Part shown: positions 52,693 to 64,000 of the stretch, piece after piece
Position numbering within the stretch: position 1 is the first letter of the stretch
Layout: each line of letters opens with the position of its first letter
Assembly (NCBI RefSeq): GCF_002216145.1
Contig: NZ_CP022278.1
Location: 1,612,001 to 1,676,000 of the forward strand
Origin: Neisseria chenwenguii
GTDB taxonomy: Bacteria; Pseudomonadota; Gammaproteobacteria; Burkholderiales; Neisseriaceae
DNA: 64,000 nt
Reading direction: 5' to 3'
The notes under the pieces: generated by a model
Database searches by the model: none
What the model saw: the letters and a program-made list of their open reading frames with translations, nothing else
What the model was told of the DNA's origin: nothing
Program-made: the position numbers and the translations under genes

Positions 52693-52730
52693 AGGTTGGG
52701 TTGCTGTAAGGTAACCGCCTCTTAATGAGT

Positions 52731-52775
52731 AAGGCCGTCTGAAATCATGTGTATATTAATTTCAGACGGCCTTTT
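52731..52775. terminator. DUS hairpin between res and tgt
   Basis: AAGGCCGTCTGAAATCA and its inverse ATTTCAGACGGCCTTTTA flank a short loop between convergent genes. Confidence 0.8.
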
Positions 52776-52797
52776 ATGTTTAACAGGTCAAATCCAA

Positions 52798-53925
<1,128 letters not shown>

Positions 53926-53997
53926 TTAGAACAACGGTTTGAATGTTTCAGACGGCCTGTTCCGGCAGGGTGTCGCGTTGCGGCTGCGTGCCGAGAA

Positions 53998-54049
53998 AGG
54001 CCGTCTGAAAAGCAAAAATGCAATCATAACGTGTTTTCAGACGGCCTGA
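53998..54049. terminator. DUS hairpin upstream of tRNA-Val
   Basis: AAAGGCCGTCTGAAAAGC and GTTTTCAGACGGCCTGAA flank a loop of about 20 nt between tgt and the tRNA promoter. Confidence 0.6.
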
Positions 54050-54062
54050 AAGCAGCAGGCTG

Positions 54063-54091
54063 TTGTGTTTGCCGAAAAACGCCGTTATAAT
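54063..54091 (+). promoter_or_regulatory. tRNA-Val promoter
   Basis: TTGTGT (54063-54068) and TATAAT (54086-54091) are spaced 17 bp apart, with the mature tRNA 18 bp downstream. Confidence 0.7.
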
Positions 54092-54109
54092 TGCGCCTTA
54101 CTTAATTTC

Positions 54110-54186
54110 AGGCACGTAGCTCAGTTGGTTAGAGCACCACCTTGACATGGTGGGGGTCGTTGGTTCGAATCCAATCGTGCCTACCA
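54110..54186 (+). tRNA. tRNA-Val (anticodon GAC)
   Basis: The cloverleaf is complete. The acceptor is AGGCACG/CGTGCCT, the D-arm GCTC/GAGC with loop AGTTGGTTA, and the anticodon stem CCACC/GGTGG with loop TTGACAT. The T-arm is GTTGG-TTCGAAT-CCAAT, followed by discriminator A and an encoded CCA. Anticodon GAC reads GUC/GUU. Confidence 0.96.
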
Positions 54187-54294
54187 GAATACTGGAACAG
54201 CAAAAGGTTTCTGGCAAACTTTTTGCTGTTTTTTATATGTTTTTCAAAATGCCGTTTCAGGTCGTCTGAAAATCTTCGGAGTCTAAATAATAAA

Positions 54295-56208
54295 ATGCTG
54301 AACATCACTTTGCCCGACGGCTCTGTCCGCCAATACGAAGCCCCCGTTACCGTTGCCCAAATCGCAGCGTCCATCGGTTCGGGTTTGGCGAAAGCGACGG
54401 TGGCCGGTAAGGTCAACGGCAGATTGGTGGATGCGTCAGACCCGATTAACGAAGATGCGCATGTGCAGATTATTACGCCTAAAGACCAAGAGGGTGTGGA
54501 AATTATCCGCCATTCCTGCGCGCATTTGGTCGGTCATGCCGTCAAACAGCTTTATCCGGAAGCCAAAATGGTCATCGGCCCGGTGATCGAAGAGGGCTTC
54601 TATTACGACATCGCTACGGAAAAGCCGTTTACCCCTGAAGATGTCGCCGCCATCGAAACGCGTATGAAAGAATTGATTGCGCAGGATTACGATGTCGTCA
54701 AAATCATGACCCCGCGCGCGGAGGCGATTAAAATTTTCGCCGACCGCGGCGAGGAATATAAACTGCGTCTGATTGAAGATATGCCCGAAGTGGAAGCGAT
54801 GGGGATGTATCATCATCAGGAATATGTCGATATGTGCCGTGGCCCGCATGTGCCGAATACCCGTTTCCTGAAAAACTTCAAACTGACCAAGCTGGCAGGC
54901 GCTTATTGGCGCGGCGACAGCAACAACGAAATGCTGCAACGTATCTACGGTACGGCTTGGGCAAGTAAAGAAGAGCTGAAGGCCTATATCCAGCGGATTG
55001 AGGAAGCGGAAAAACGCGACCACCGCAAATTGGGCAAGCAGCTTGATTTGTTCCATTTGCAGGAAGAGGCGCCGGGTATGGTGTTTTGGCACCCGAAAGG
55101 CTGGGCACTTTGGCAGGTGATTGAGCAGCATATGCGCAAAGAATTGGATGCTGCGGGCTATAAAGAGGTGAAAACACCTCAGATTATGGACAAAACTTTT
55201 TGGGAAAAATCCGGCCACTGGGAAAACTACAAAGACAATATGTTTGTCACCAGTTCGGAAAAGCGCGAATACGCGGTTAAGCCGATGAATTGCCCGGGAC
55301 ACGTCCAGATTTTCAAGCACGGCCTGCGCTCTTACCGCGATCTGCCGATGCGCTTGGCGGAGTTCGGTTCGTGCCACCGAAATGAACCTTCCGGCGCTTT
55401 GCACGGTCTGATGCGTGTGCGCGGATTTGTTCAGGATGATGCGCATATTTTCTGTACCGAAGATCAGATTGTCGCCGAATCCCGCGCGTTTAACGAACTT
55501 TTAATGCGCATTTACAGGCAGTTCGGCTTTCATGATGTGTCCGTCAAACTTTCGCTGCGCCCCGAAAAACGTGCGGGCAGCGACGGAATTTGGGATAAAG
55601 CCGAAAACGGCTTGCGCGAAGCCTTAACCGCTTGCGGTGTCGAATGGGAAGAATTGCCGGGTGAGGGCGCGTTTTACGGCCCCAAAATCGAATACCATGT
55701 CAAAGATGCCATCGGCCGCTCTTGGCAGTGCGGTACTTTGCAGTTGGATTTTGTTCTGCCCGAGCGTTTGGATGCCGAATATGTAACCGAAGACAACGGT
55801 CGTGCCCGTCCGGTTATGCTGCACCGCGCCATTCTCGGCTCGCTGGAGCGCTTTATCGGTATCTTGATTGAAAACCATACCGGTTCGTTCCCGTTGTGGC
55901 TGGCGCCGGTGCAGATGGTGGTAATGAATATTACCGAGCACCAAGCCGATTACTGCCGCGAAGTGGCGGCAAAACTTCAGACGGCAGGTTTCCGTGTCGA
56001 GTTGGATTTGCGTAACGAAAAAATCGGCTACAAAATCCGCGACAACAGCCAATACCGCTTCCCTTATCAAATCGTGATTGGCGATAAAGAGAAGCAGGAA
56101 GGCAAAGTGGCCGTGCGCCGCAAAGCAGAAGATTTAGGTTCGCTGGAGTTGGATGATTTTATCGCTCAGTTGAAGCAGGAAATCGCAGAATCTCTGGCCA
56201 ATCATTAA
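54295..56208 (+). CDS. thrS: Threonyl-tRNA synthetase
   Basis: This class II synthetase charges tRNA-Thr. The start at 54295 ([20 protein letters not shown]) gives 637 residues. It has a TGS domain (1-60) and an editing domain with [16 protein letters not shown] and CRGPHVPNT. The catalytic core follows with [36 protein letters not shown] and a C-terminal anticodon-binding domain. The frame is open upstream to the tRNA, but only 54295 matches the family. A CGGAG lies 12 bp upstream. It heads the conserved thrS-infC-rpmI-rplT order. Confidence 0.98.
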   Translation: MLNITLPDGSVRQYEAPVTVAQIAASIGSGLAKATVAGKVNGRLVDASDPINEDAHVQIITPKDQEGVEIIRHSCAHLVGHAVKQLYPEAKMVIGPVIEEGFYYDIATEKPFTPEDVAAIETRMKELIAQDYDVVKIMTPRAEAIKIFADRGEEYKLRLIEDMPEVEAMGMYHHQEYVDMCRGPHVPNTRFLKNFKLTKLAGAYWRGDSNNEMLQRIYGTAWASKEELKAYIQRIEEAEKRDHRKLGKQLDLFHLQEEAPGMVFWHPKGWALWQVIEQHMRKELDAAGYKEVKTPQIMDKTFWEKSGHWENYKDNMFVTSSEKREYAVKPMNCPGHVQIFKHGLRSYRDLPMRLAEFGSCHRNEPSGALHGLMRVRGFVQDDAHIFCTEDQIVAESRAFNELLMRIYRQFGFHDVSVKLSLRPEKRAGSDGIWDKAENGLREALTACGVEWEELPGEGAFYGPKIEYHVKDAIGRSWQCGTLQLDFVLPERLDAEYVTEDNGRARPVMLHRAILGSLERFIGILIENHTGSFPLWLAPVQMVVMNITEHQADYCREVAAKLQTAGFRVELDLRNEKIGYKIRDNSQYRFPYQIVIGDKEKQEGKVAVRRKAEDLGSLELDDFIAQLKQEIAESLANH

Positions 56209-56229
56209 TTTAAAACAAGGAGTATCATC

Positions 56230-56748
56230 ATCGCTCAAGAACGCGAAGCACGAATCAACGGCGAAATCACCGCCAAAGAAGTGCGATTAATCAGTGATTC
56301 AGGAGAACAGCTCGGTGTCGTGTCTGTTCGTGAGGCTCTGGCTATGGCCGAAGAGCAGGACGTTGATTTGGTGGAAATTTCCCCTACCGCCAAACCGCCC
56401 GTCTGCAAACTCATGGACTACGGCAAATACAAATACCAGCAGGCGAAAAAACGCGACGAAGCCAAGAAAAACCAAAAGCAGGTGCAGATTAAGGAAATCA
56501 AGTTCCGTCCGGGTACCGACGAAGGCGATTACCAAATCAAGATGCGCAACATCAACCGCTTTTTGGCTGACGGTGACAAGGTGAAAGTAACCTTGCGTTT
56601 CCGCGGTCGCGAGATGGCCCACCAGCAGCTTGGCGCACAACTTTTGGAACGTGTAAAAGAAGATTTGGCCGAAGTGGCTCAAATCGAATCGTTCCCGAAA
56701 ATGGAAGGCCGTCAGATGGTGATGATGATTGCGCCTAAAAAGAAATAA
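56230..56748 (+). CDS. infC: Translation initiation factor IF-3
   Basis: IF-3 prevents premature subunit joining and proofreads start codons. No ATG, GTG or TTG fits the conserved N-terminus. AAGGAG (56217-56222) is followed by three ATC codons (56224, 56227, 56230), then [20 protein letters not shown]. The ATC at 56230 is 7 nt from the Shine-Dalgarno and is my choice, giving 172 residues. Rare AUU/AUC-type starts in infC support autoregulation, since IF-3 discriminates against them. The body has [22 protein letters not shown] and [18 protein letters not shown], the IF-3 signatures. Confidence 0.93.
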   Translation: MAQEREARINGEITAKEVRLISDSGEQLGVVSVREALAMAEEQDVDLVEISPTAKPPVCKLMDYGKYKYQQAKKRDEAKKNQKQVQIKEIKFRPGTDEGDYQIKMRNINRFLADGDKVKVTLRFRGREMAHQQLGAQLLERVKEDLAEVAQIESFPKMEGRQMVMMIAPKKK

Positions 56749-56895
56749 AGCTATAATGCTCGGCTTGTTCCGTTGCCGTGCGGGGCAGGTTTTGATGAAA
56801 ACGGTAAAAACCGTGGTGTTCGGGTTGCAAGTGTTTAAAGCCTCAGGTTTTAAACCCCCCTTATGCCTTATCTAAAAAACGAATGGAGTTTTCCC

Positions 56896-57093
56896 ATGCC
56901 TAAGATGAAAACCAAATCCAGCGCGAAAAAACGCTTTAAAGTTTTGGGTAACGGTGGTGTAAAACGTGGTCATGCGTTCAAAAGCCATATCCTGACCAAA
57001 AAAACTACGAAAACAAAACGCCAATTGCGCGGTACCGCTATGGTCAATGATCGTGATTTGGCTTCTGTTGCTAAAATGTTACCCTATGCTTAA
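56896..57093 (+). CDS. rpmI: 50S ribosomal protein L35
   Basis: The start at 56896 gives 65 residues, [20 protein letters not shown] through SVAKMLPYA, full length for L35. ATGGAG lies 14 bp upstream. The 147-bp gap after infC has a TATAAT (56752-56757) and may hold a second promoter and leader; in E. coli the L20 protein represses this pair by binding the leader. Confidence 0.97.
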   Translation: MPKMKTKSSAKKRFKVLGNGGVKRGHAFKSHILTKKTTKTKRQLRGTAMVNDRDLASVAKMLPYA

Positions 57094-57105
57094 GGAGTTT
57101 GAATT

Positions 57106-57465
57106 ATGCCACGCGTAAAACGCGGTGTAACCGCACGTGCCCGTCATAAAAAAGTATTAGCATTAGCCAAAGGTTATCGTGGTCGCCGTAAAAATGTCTA
57201 CCGCGTTGCCAAACAGGCGGTAATGAAAGCAGGACAATATGCCTACCGCGACCGCCGTCAACGCAAACGCCAATTCCGCCAACTGTGGATTGTGCGTATC
57301 AATGCAGGTGCCCGTGAAAACGGTTTGTCTTACAGCAAATTCATGAATGGCCTGAAACGCGCTGCAATTGAAATCGACCGCAAAGTACTGGCTGATTTGG
57401 CTGTATTCGACAAAGCAGCATTTGCACAGCTGGTTGAAAAAGCCAAAGCCGCTTTGGCTGCTTAA
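57106..57465 (+). CDS. rplT: 50S ribosomal protein L20
   Basis: L20 is essential for early large-subunit assembly and an autoregulator of rpmI-rplT. The 119-residue product starts [20 protein letters not shown] and includes [33 protein letters not shown], full length. It lies 12 bp after rpmI. Confidence 0.98.
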   Translation: MPRVKRGVTARARHKKVLALAKGYRGRRKNVYRVAKQAVMKAGQYAYRDRRQRKRQFRQLWIVRINAGARENGLSYSKFMNGLKRAAIEIDRKVLADLAVFDKAAFAQLVEKAKAALAA

Positions 57466-57480
57466 TCTGTTAAACGATAA

Positions 57481-57510
57481 AAAAAGGAAACCCGAAGGGT
57501 TTCCTTTTTT
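57481..57510 (+). terminator. Terminator of the thrS-rplT operon
   Basis: AAAAAGGAAACCC-GAA-GGGTTTCCTTTTTT is a 13-bp stem with a 3-nt loop and a T tail, a strong intrinsic terminator without a DUS. A separate DUS hairpin at 57654-57677 precedes pheS. Confidence 0.95.
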
Positions 57511-57663
57511 GTATTTTTAGAGGTGCTATGTATTTGATTTTTTTCTTTAAAAGCCCTATTTTTTTAATAATGTTTGCGCTAAAATACCAACCGATTTCAT
57601 CTAAACGGATTGGTCGTAAGAGGTTGTTTTTGCAAATATCTGCAACCTGTCAGGGCCGTCTGA

Positions 57664-58716
<1,053 letters not shown>

Positions 58717-58816
58717 ATTTTCAGACGGCCTGAAAAGCAATATTCAGAAAGAGTGTTATAGTGTTCTCTCATCCAACACTTTTCCTCAAACATTAAACCC
58801 AACCGACTAATACACC

Positions 58817-59835
58817 ATGCTGGCTGAGACCGAATTAATCAACAATATTGCCGTTATTATTGAGCAAGCGCGGCAACATGTTCGCCAAAGTGTGAACAGC
58901 GCAATGGTATAAAGTTATTGGGAGATTGGCCGCTTAATCATTGAGTACGAGCAACAAGGTAAAGAACGCGCAGCTTATGGAAAAGCACAGTTGCAGCGTA
59001 TTTCAGAAAAGCTAACCAAGCGTGTCGGCAAAGGGTTTGATGTGACCAATTTACGCAATATGCGTGCTTTTTATTTGGCGTTTCCAATTCGAGAGACACT
59101 GTCTCTCGAATTGAGCTGGTCGCACTACAATCGTTTGGCAAAAATAGAAAATCTTGAAGCCCGCCAATGGTACGCACAGGAAACCATCAGCCAAAATTGG
59201 AGTGTTCGTGCGCTTGACCGTCAAATAAGCAAGCTTTATTACGAGCGTCTGCTCGCCGCTCAAAATAGGGCGCTGGTCGAGCAAGAGGCAACTGCGCAAA
59301 CACAACCGTTGACCGACAGTATCCATCATTATTTGTGTGACCCATATATCCTTGATTTTCTGAGTTTACAAGATAAAACTTATCAAGAAAGCGATTTAGA
59401 GCAAGCCATTATCAGTAATTTGCAGGACTTTTTACTGGAAATGGGTAAGGGTTCGCTTTTGTTGAGCGGCAGTAGCGCATCCGCTTTGAAGATGAAGATT
59501 TTTACATTGATTTGGTCTTTTACAACTATAAGCTTAAATGCTTTGTTTTGATTGATTTGAAACTTGGTAAGTTCAAACACCAAGATGTCGGCCAAATGGA
59601 TACTTATGTCCGTTTGTATAATGAGAAATATAAGGCTGCGGACGATAATCCCACCATTGGTTTGTTGCTATGCAGTGAAAAAAGTGAAGCGGTTGCCCGC
59701 TATTCCGTATTGGCAGACCAGAAACAGCTTTTTGCCGTGAAATATTCACCCTACTTGCTCAGTGAAGAAGAGTTGCAAGCTGCGTTGGCCGTGCAGCGAC
59801 AAGAAGCTATGTGGCATTTATCAGGAAAAGAATAG
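58817..59835 (+). pseudogene. YhcG-type PDDEXK nuclease domain protein (DUF1016), broken
   Basis: The reading frame shows the YhcG N-terminal domain (ELINNIAVIIEQARQHVRQS ... SYWEIGRLIIEYEQQGKERAAYG) and the C-terminal PDDEXK half (FYIDLVFYNYKLKCFVLIDLKLGKFKHQDVGQMDTYVRLYNE). It is interrupted three times: TAA at 58910 (a Tyr codon in homologues), a one-base loss near 59450, and TAG at 59473 (expected Gln or similar). The remaining text is well conserved, so inactivation is recent. YhcG proteins often sit beside type I restriction systems. Confidence 0.85.
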
Positions 59836-59854
59836 GCTGCCTGAAAGTAGAAAA

Positions 59855-60849
59855 ATGAAAAAACTAAGCTATCTAGAATTATCCGTACTGGCCGCACAAG
59901 CGCTAAACCGCCCAGCAAGTCCAATGGAAATCTGGGATTACATTATTGAAAAACAACTTTATACGCAGCTGAAATCGTATGATGCGCAGTTTGGACTTGC
60001 CTCACTTGGTAAAACACCATGGGCAACAGTTGGTGCAGGTATTTATGAAAACGCAAAAAAAAAAGCAACAGGACAATTCCAACAACTGGAGGGTAGTAAG
60101 AATCCTAAGCGATTTATTTTAAAGGGAATGGCTGAGAAACATATTTATAAACAGCCCAAAATCGAAAAAATAACGGGACATGAATTTCATGAACGTGATC
60201 TACCCCCTTTATTGGTAAAATGGCTGTGGATTAATCCGGTTTTTAATGCTTATGCACGGACTATCTTTCACGAGAGTAGCAAGAAAAATCAAAAAGGTGC
60301 AGACAAATGGCTGTACCCAGATGTGGTGGCGGTAAATTTTGAATATGCCAACTATACTGAAAATAATGTTTTAAATTTAATTAAAAAATTTGATAAGTTA
60401 CCAATCAAAATTTTCTCTTTTGAATTAAAAATAGATCTAAATTTCTCAAATTATAAAGAATATTTTTTCAGGCAGTCAGTAATTCCAGTTGGGCAAACGA
60501 AGGTTATTTAGTGGCCCTGAATATTTCAGAAGAAGATGAATTTATTGAAGCTTTACAGAAGTTAAGTTTGAGTTTTGGTATCGGTATCATTAAGTTAGAT
60601 GCCAAAAATATTTCACAAAGTAAGATACTTGCACCGGCTCGATTTAAAACACAAATGGATTATTCGGTGGTAAGTGAGCTGGTGGGTAAAAACAATATAT
60701 TCTCTAAATTCTTAAAGACAACAGTTGAATTTGACCCTGAAAACGAAAGCCGTTATTCAAATGAATTTGACAAAATATTGGATGACGAATCCTTTGAACA
60801 GCATTTAAAAACCAAGAAAATTTTAAATTTTCTAATTAATCACGAGTAA
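59855..60849 (+). pseudogene. HrgA-like (COG2958) HARE-HTH/nuclease protein, frameshifted
   Basis: The N-terminal HARE-HTH winged helix (MKKLSYLELSVLAAQALNRPASPMEIWDYI ... GKTPWATVGAGIYENAKK) is followed by a PDDEXK-like core, DKWLYPDVVAVNFEY and FSFELKIDLNFSNYKEYFF. The frame then breaks at a six-T run (60463-60468). With seven T it would continue FFQAVSNSSWANEGYLVALN into the ORF from 60511 that ends ILNFLINHE at 60849. The whole would be about 331 residues. HrgA-like genes are restriction-associated. The A+T-rich sequence differs from pheS and pheT. Confidence 0.8.
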
Positions 60850-60852
60850 ATC

Positions 60853-63216
60853 ATGCAATTCTCCTACACCTGGCTCAAAACCCAAGCCAATCCCAATCTT
60901 TCTCCCGAGCAACTTGCCCACCTGCTGACCATGGCCGGTTTGGAAGTTGAAGAAACCGAAACCGCTGCGCCCGCATTCAGCGGCGTGGTGGTGGCGGAAG
61001 TGAAATCGGTGGAGAAACACCCCGATGCCGACCGTCTGAACGTCACCCGTGTGGATGCGGGGACAGGCGAACTGATTCAGATTGTCTGCGGCGCGCCGAA
61101 TGTCCAGACAGGCATGAAAGTGCCGTGTGCCTTGCCGGGTGCGGTGTTGCCGGGCAATTTCAAAATCAAGCCGACGAAGATGCGCGGGGCGGAGTCGAAC
61201 GGAATGCTGTGCTCCACCGACGAGCTTGGTCTGCCCGACGACGGCGTAAACGGCCTGCATGCGCTGTCGGCGGATGCGCCCGTCGGCCAAAATCTGCGCG
61301 ATTATCTGGATTTGGACGACACGCTGTTCACGCTGAAAATCACGCCGAACCGTGCGGACTGCCTGAGCATCAAAGGCTTGGCACGCGAAGTGGCAGCGCT
61401 GACGGGCTGCACGTTCAGGCAGCCTGAAATTCAGACGGCCTCCGTGCAGAGCGCAAAAACCCAGCCCGTGCGCATCGATGCGCCGGAAGACTGCGGCCGC
61501 TTTATCAGCCGCGTGATTGAGAACGTAAACGCGGCCGCGCCCACACCCGCGTGGATGCGGCAGCGGCTGGAGCGCAGCGGCGTGCGCAGCATTTCGGCGT
61601 TGGTGGACATCGGCAATTATGTGATGCTGGAACTCGGCCAGCCGATGCATGTTTTCGATGCCGACAAGCTTTCGGGCAGCCTGATTGTGCGCCGCGCGAA
61701 AGAGGGCGAAACGCTGGCCTGCCTGAACGAGAAAACGGTATGCCTGTCTGAAAACACTTTGGTAATTGCCGACGAAAAAGGCGCGCTGAGCATGGCCGGT
61801 TTGATGGGCGGCGAGGCGAGCGCGGTTTCAGACGGCACGCGGAACATTGTGCTGGAAGCCGCGTGGTTCGCCCCCGAAATCATCGCGGGCAAGTCGCGCC
61901 AATACGGCTTCGGCTCCGATTCGTCGTTCCGCTTCGAGCGCGGCGTGGACTACACTTTGCAAGCCGACGCCGTCGACCGCGCCACCGAATTGGTGCTGCA
62001 AATCTGCGGTGGCACGGCAGGCGAAACGGTGGAAGCCGTAGGCAGACTGCCGTCTGAAAAACGCGTGTCCGTGCGCTTGGCGCGCGTGGAAAAACTGCTC
62101 GGCGTCGCCATTCCCGCCGCGCAAATCGAAACAATTTTGCAACGCCTTGGGTTGAACCCCGTTGCCGTTTCAGACGGCTTTGAAGTGACCGCACCGGGCT
62201 TCCGTTTCGACATCGAAATCGAGGCCGATCTCATCGAAGAAATCGGCCGCGTGTACGGCTACGAAAACATTCCCGACGACGCCACCTCAGGCCGTCTGAA
62301 AATGATCAGGCTGCCTGAAACCCGACGCAGCCGCTTCGCCCTCTATAACGAAATGGCCGCGCGCGGCTACCGCGAGGTCGTCAGCTACGCGTTTGCCAAC
62401 GAGCAGTGGGAAACCGATTTCGCCGCCAGCGCCGACCCCATCCGCCTGCAAAACCCGCTGGCCGCACAATACGCCGTGATGCGTTCCACCCTCATCGGCG
62501 GGTTGGTCGAAATCCTGCAAAACAACCTGAACCGCAAGCAAAACCGCGTGCGCATCTTCGAAATCGCCCGCGTGTTCCGCAAACATTCAGACGGCAGTTT
62601 CGAGCAGACCGAACGCCTCGGCGGCCTCGTATACGGCAGCGCCGCGCCCGAACAATGGGGTGAAAAAGCCCGTGCTGCCGATTTTTACGACGTTAAAGCC
62701 GACGTCGAACAGCTTTTGTCCGGTAAAAATGCCGCCTTCGCCAAAGCCGCCCACCCCGCGCTGCACCCCGGCCGCACCGCCGAAATCCTGCTCGACGGCC
62801 GAACCGTCGGCTTCATCGGCGAGCTGCACCCGCAATGGCTGCAAAAATACGACTTGCCGCAAGCCCCGCTGGTGTTCGAAATCGACACCGCCGCCGTACT
62901 CGCACGCGACAAAACCGTGTACCGCCCCGTTTCCAAATTCCAACCCGCCCGCCGCGATCTGGCCTTCGTCATGCCCGAAGCCATGACCCACGACCAGCTT
63001 CTCACCGCCTTACGCAGCGTAAAAAGCCCGCTGATTCAAGAGATTGAAGTATTCGACGTGTACCGCGGCGCCGGCCTGCCCGAAGGCGCAAAAAGCATGG
63101 CGGTGAAAGTGCTGCTCCAAGACATGAATGCAACACTGACCGATGAAGCGGTGGAGCCGGTGATGGCGAAAATGGTGGAAGCCGCCGCCGCAACCGGCGC
63201 GCAACTGCGCGGTTAA
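60853..63216 (+). CDS. pheT: Phenylalanyl-tRNA synthetase beta subunit
   Basis: PheT provides tRNA binding and editing for PheRS. The 787-residue protein has an N-terminal tRNA-binding (EMAP-like) domain (about 40-150, VKSVEKHPDADRLNVTRVDAG), the B3/B4 editing domain (about 210-390), B5 and a degenerate class II core. A C-terminal ferredoxin-fold anticodon-binding domain ends it (SKFQPARRDLAFVMPEAMTHDQLL). It is full length and starts 3 bp after the accessory insert, so it may depend on transcription through damaged genes. In-frame DUS occur at several places. Confidence 0.98.
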   Translation: MQFSYTWLKTQANPNLSPEQLAHLLTMAGLEVEETETAAPAFSGVVVAEVKSVEKHPDADRLNVTRVDAGTGELIQIVCGAPNVQTGMKVPCALPGAVLPGNFKIKPTKMRGAESNGMLCSTDELGLPDDGVNGLHALSADAPVGQNLRDYLDLDDTLFTLKITPNRADCLSIKGLAREVAALTGCTFRQPEIQTASVQSAKTQPVRIDAPEDCGRFISRVIENVNAAAPTPAWMRQRLERSGVRSISALVDIGNYVMLELGQPMHVFDADKLSGSLIVRRAKEGETLACLNEKTVCLSENTLVIADEKGALSMAGLMGGEASAVSDGTRNIVLEAAWFAPEIIAGKSRQYGFGSDSSFRFERGVDYTLQADAVDRATELVLQICGGTAGETVEAVGRLPSEKRVSVRLARVEKLLGVAIPAAQIETILQRLGLNPVAVSDGFEVTAPGFRFDIEIEADLIEEIGRVYGYENIPDDATSGRLKMIRLPETRRSRFALYNEMAARGYREVVSYAFANEQWETDFAASADPIRLQNPLAAQYAVMRSTLIGGLVEILQNNLNRKQNRVRIFEIARVFRKHSDGSFEQTERLGGLVYGSAAPEQWGEKARAADFYDVKADVEQLLSGKNAAFAKAAHPALHPGRTAEILLDGRTVGFIGELHPQWLQKYDLPQAPLVFEIDTAAVLARDKTVYRPVSKFQPARRDLAFVMPEAMTHDQLLTALRSVKSPLIQEIEVFDVYRGAGLPEGAKSMAVKVLLQDMNATLTDEAVEPVMAKMVEAAAATGAQLRG

Positions 63217-63345
63217 GCCCCTTTTTATACCGCCAAACAGCGAAATCGGGCAGGGCGGAAAATCTGCCCGATTTTCCACTTTGGTACTTGAATTTTAAGC
63301 GAAAATTAGTAATAATCCTCACCTCTTGAAACAGAAGGGAATAAC

Positions 63346-63648
63346 ATGACTCTGACTAAAGCCGAATTGGCCGACATTTTGGTGGATAAAGTAAGCAACG
63401 TGACCAAAAACGATGCCAAAGAAATCGTCGAACTCTTTTTCGAAGAAATCCGCACCACATTAGCGCGCGGCGAAGAAATCAAAATCTCAGGCTTCGGCAA
63501 TTTCCAGTTGCGCGACAAACCGCAGCGCCCCGGCCGCAACCCGAAAACCGGCGAAGAAGTACCGATTACCGCCCGCCGCGTGGTTACATTTCATGCCAGC
63601 CAAAAACTCAAAGGTATGGTGGAGCACTACTATGACAAACAGCGCTAA
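63346..63648 (+). CDS. ihfA: Integration host factor alpha subunit
   Basis: IhfA pairs with IhfB to bend DNA at specific sites; in Neisseria IHF binds Correia elements. The 100-residue protein has [32 protein letters not shown], the [32 protein letters not shown] arm and a C-terminal helix. pheST-ihfA-(MerR-like) order is conserved in proteobacteria. Confidence 0.97.
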   Translation: MTLTKAELADILVDKVSNVTKNDAKEIVELFFEEIRTTLARGEEIKISGFGNFQLRDKPQRPGRNPKTGEEVPITARRVVTFHASQKLKGMVEHYYDKQR

Positions 63649-63952
63649 CCCCCTTATTCCCGCCAAGCGCTATTTCACGCTCGACGAATTGTGCGAACTG
63701 GTACAAATCAGCCCGATGCAGTTTGCCCAATGGCAGCGCGAAAACGGCGTAGTCGTCGGCTACGGCGGCGACCGCTATACCCGCGCCGATGCAGTTAAGC
63801 TATTGAAACTGAAAGACACTTTCGCACCCTATATCGACGGTCTCAGCCAAGGCAGATTGGATGCCGAAGGTAATCCTGCCGCCGATGCGGAAGAAGTCCG
63901 CAGCAGCTTGAAAAAAATTCTGGCAGGCGTCGAGCAGGCATTGGCCGGATAA
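63632..63952 (+). CDS. MerR-like helix-turn-helix protein downstream of ihfA
   Basis: This is a 106-residue protein from ATG 63632 ([20 protein letters not shown]), overlapping the ihfA end by 17 bp. It has a MerR-type winged helix ([26 protein letters not shown] ... [12 protein letters not shown]) followed by a short acidic helical tail. Small MerR-like proteins follow ihfA in many proteobacteria; targets are unknown. Translational coupling to ihfA is likely. Confidence 0.85.
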   Translation: MTNSANPLIPAKRYFTLDELCELVQISPMQFAQWQRENGVVVGYGGDRYTRADAVKLLKLKDTFAPYIDGLSQGRLDAEGNPAADAEEVRSSLKKILAGVEQALAG

Positions 63953-64000
63953 ATTTTTATAGCCGGATGGCTGAAAACGGATGCTAAACAGTCGGGTATC

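Noticed and set aside
63953-64000. Possible start of an RNA gene at the right edge
   Set aside because: Only 48 bp are available after the last gene and no pairing can be shown.

Overview
This window is chromosomal DNA of a Neisseria species. The 10-base core of the neisserial DNA uptake sequence (DUS, GCCGTCTGAA) occurs throughout, often as inverted pairs that double as terminators. Correia elements, dRS3/NIME repeats and typical neisserial gene neighbourhoods are also present. Most DUS read AGGCCGTCTGAA, with fewer ATGCCGTCTGAA. As I understand the DUS dialects, this favours a commensal AG-DUS species over the meningococcus/gonococcus group, but I do not assign a species.

Layout. 1-3.3 kb (minus strand): rpsI-rplM, 6S RNA, zapA, a coiled-coil ORF, gpsA. 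3.3-6.1 kb: di-haem cytochrome c peroxidase with an FNR-type promoter, and a UbiM-like hydroxylase. 6.4-8.4 kb (minus): rpmG/rpmB and an M23 endopeptidase. 8.7-12.4 kb: a conserved unknown, an OmpA-type lipoprotein, a DUF1275 membrane protein with a Correia element at its start codon, and a small lipoprotein. 12.5-14.5 kb: rplU-rpmA, divergent ispB, tRNA-Arg(CCT). 14.6-21.4 kb: carA and carB separated by about 2.3 kb of accessory DNA (REP-associated transposase, REP arrays, a GIY-YIG gene). 21.6-33.9 kb: nitroreductase, two Old Yellow Enzyme family proteins (one with an adjacent ArsR regulator and operator), MoxR/DUF58, prmC, a YuiF-type permease, slyX, lysA-lptM, cyaY, luxS. 33.9-36.4 kb: a broken thiL interrupted by about 1 kb of foreign DNA, then pgpA. 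36.5-47.9 kb: apaG, a decayed maa, a DMP19-like protein, a large beta-helix protein, a MliC-like lipoprotein, a zinc-finger protein, ilvE, lapA-lapB, nhaC, a GT2 glycosyltransferase, hemH. 48-52.7 kb: a phase-variable type III restriction-modification system. 52.8-64 kb: tgt, tRNA-Val(GAC), thrS-infC-rpmI-rplT, pheS, an accessory insert with two damaged genes, pheT, ihfA and a MerR-like gene.

Most of the window is core metabolism and translation. Accessory DNA sits in defined pockets: carA-carB, thiL, hemH-tgt (the type III R-M system) and pheS-pheT. In several of these genes are damaged. The mod gene is out of frame with its start through a pentanucleotide repeat and also carries an in-frame REP-pair (REPIN-like) insertion. 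thiL has a 5-bp duplication, an extra T and a foreign insert. The pheST insert holds a nonsense/frameshifted YhcG-like gene and an HrgA-like gene broken at a T tract. Paired repeats that begin GTAG and end CTAC recur across the window. They match the signature expected for substrates of the RAYT transposase encoded between carA and carB.

The strongest candidates for something new are: (1) the thiL insert, which looks like Pasteurellaceae DNA carrying an Apl-type uptake signal; (2) the REPIN-like element that has become part of the Mod protein; (3) the RAYT plus a multi-subfamily REP population; and (4) the cytoplasmic-looking 633-residue beta-helix protein resembling the catalytic module of alginate C5-epimerases.
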